Shown: positions 6,778 to 7,313 of the stretch, piece after piece
Numbering within the stretch: position 1 is the first letter of the stretch
How the letters are laid out: each line of letters opens with the position of its first letter
Assembly (NCBI GenBank): GCA_021156385.1
Contig: JAJNDL010000047.1
Location: 1 to 7,313, forward strand
Length of the DNA: 7,313 nt
Reading direction: 5' to 3'
From: Moraxellaceae bacterium
Lineage (GTDB): Bacteria > Pseudomonadota > Gammaproteobacteria > Pseudomonadales > Moraxellaceae
Made by a program: the position numbers and the translations under genes
The notes under the pieces: model-generated
Databases searched by the model: none
What the model was told of the DNA's origin: nothing
The model's input: only the letters and a program-made list of their open reading frames with translations

Positions 6778-7119
6778 ATGAACGAAACCGTCGCCCAGGC
6801 TGCCGTTCAGGCTGCCGAGCACGCCTCCAGCGTGCCCTTCGTCAACGTCTTCACCGTGTTCGTGCTCGCGATCTTCGTGGGTTACTACGTGGTGTGGAGT
6901 GTGACGCCCGCCCTACACACTCCGCTCATGGCGGTGACCAATGCGCTTTCCGGCATCATCGTCGTGGGCGCCATGCTGCAGGCCGTAACGTTCGATGGCC
7001 AGATCACCGCCACCACGTGGCTGGGTGCTCTCGCCGTTTTCCTGGCATGTATCAACATCTTCGGTGGCTTCGCGGTGACCGAACGCATGTTGGACATGTT
7101 CAAGAAAAAGAAGAAGTAA
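6778..7119 (+). CDS. pntAB: NAD(P) transhydrogenase subunit alpha, part 2 (membrane domain II)
   Basis: This is the small membrane subunit, 113 residues, that with the N-terminal part of PntB forms the proton channel. Three transmembrane segments are visible: about 22-42 ([21 protein letters not shown]), 52-70 ([19 protein letters not shown]) and 81-98 ([18 protein letters not shown]). The family signatures [17 protein letters not shown] (43-59) and [19 protein letters not shown] (93-111) leave little doubt. The lysine-rich C terminus lies on the cytoplasmic side by the positive-inside rule. The N-terminal 20 residues are Ala/Gln-rich and not conserved in the family as far as I know. ATG 6778 is preceded by AGGAG at 6765-6769, eight bases away. 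It is translated from the same message as pntAA (14-base gap) and pntB. Confidence 0.96.
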   Translation: MNETVAQAAVQAAEHASSVPFVNVFTVFVLAIFVGYYVVWSVTPALHTPLMAVTNALSGIIVVGAMLQAVTFDGQITATTWLGALAVFLACINIFGGFAVTERMLDMFKKKKK

Positions 7120-7128
7120 GGGGAGCCA

Positions 7129-7313
7129 ATGATGGAAAACTTCGCGCAATACGCGGATTGGGCCTATCTCATCGGCGCCGTCCTCTTCATCCTGGCGCTG
7201 CGTGGTCTGTCCTCGCCGGCGTCCGCCATCATGGGCAACCGCTACGGCATGATCGGCATGGCGCTCGCCGTCGTGACGACCTTTGTCGTGATCGCGGGCC
7301 TCAAGCATGACGC
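7129..7313 (+). CDS. pntB: NAD(P) transhydrogenase subunit beta, N-terminal part (3' end outside window)
   Basis: This is the first 61 codons of PntB, which carries the remaining transmembrane helices of the proton channel and, in its C-terminal domain III (outside the window), the NADP(H) site. The visible part has the expected hydrophobic helix WAYLIGAVLFILALRGL, then the hallmark loop SSPASAIMGNRYGMIGM and a second helix ALAVVTTFVVIAGL. Two adjacent ATG codons, 7129 and 7132, are possible starts. The ribosome site AAGGGGAG (7118-7125) is three bases from the first and six from the second, so 7132 may be the real start. This site overlaps the pntAB stop codon, so translation of the two genes may be coupled. 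The frame is open to the window edge. Confidence 0.95.
   Translation, partial: MMENFAQYADWAYLIGAVLFILALRGLSSPASAIMGNRYGMIGMALAVVTTFVVIAGLKHD

Overview
This window is ordinary chromosomal sequence from a GC-rich bacterium, by appearance a gammaproteobacterium. The prfB-lysS order, the protein sequences, the short intergenic gaps with clear Shine-Dalgarno sites and the high-GC codon use would suit the Xanthomonadales/Lysobacterales (for example the Dyella/Luteibacter/Rhodanobacter group). The family-level placement is an impression from protein similarity, not a computed result. I see no phage gene, insertion sequence, CRISPR array, toxin-antitoxin pair, tRNA or rRNA.

Layout from left to right. 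(1) The 3' end of prfB (release factor 2) is followed after 45 bases by lysS (class II lysyl-tRNA synthetase), and a GC-rich palindrome terminator closes this translation block. (2) A 200-base gap leads to a secreted, solute-binding-like protein of unclear ligand. (3) A strong bidirectional terminator separates it from a convergent minus-strand gene for a small multi-pass membrane protein of the DUF962/Mpo1 family. (4) A 162-base divergent region with an imperfect dyad separates that gene from a plus-strand YidB-like (DUF937) protein. (5) A minus-strand EamA/DMT-type permease converges on the YidB-like gene. (6) A 291-base gap carries a plausible promoter and a leader hairpin. (7) It is followed by the pnt operon, in the three-gene form pntAA-pntAB-pntB, with pntB cut by the window edge.

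The prfB-lysS pair serves translation: termination at UGA/UAA codons and charging of tRNA-Lys. The pnt operon encodes the membrane proton-translocating NAD(P) transhydrogenase, which uses the proton gradient to make NADPH from NADH. The four genes between are single transcription units with no evident shared pathway. The solute-binding-like protein has no permease beside it, and the Mpo1-like, YidB-like and EamA proteins are poorly characterised accessory functions.

I looked for an undescribed multi-gene system and did not find one. The points most worth following are the orphan periplasmic binding-like protein, the Mpo1-like enzyme candidate, the dyad in the divergent promoter region, the pntAA leader hairpin and the variant mobile loop of PntAA.
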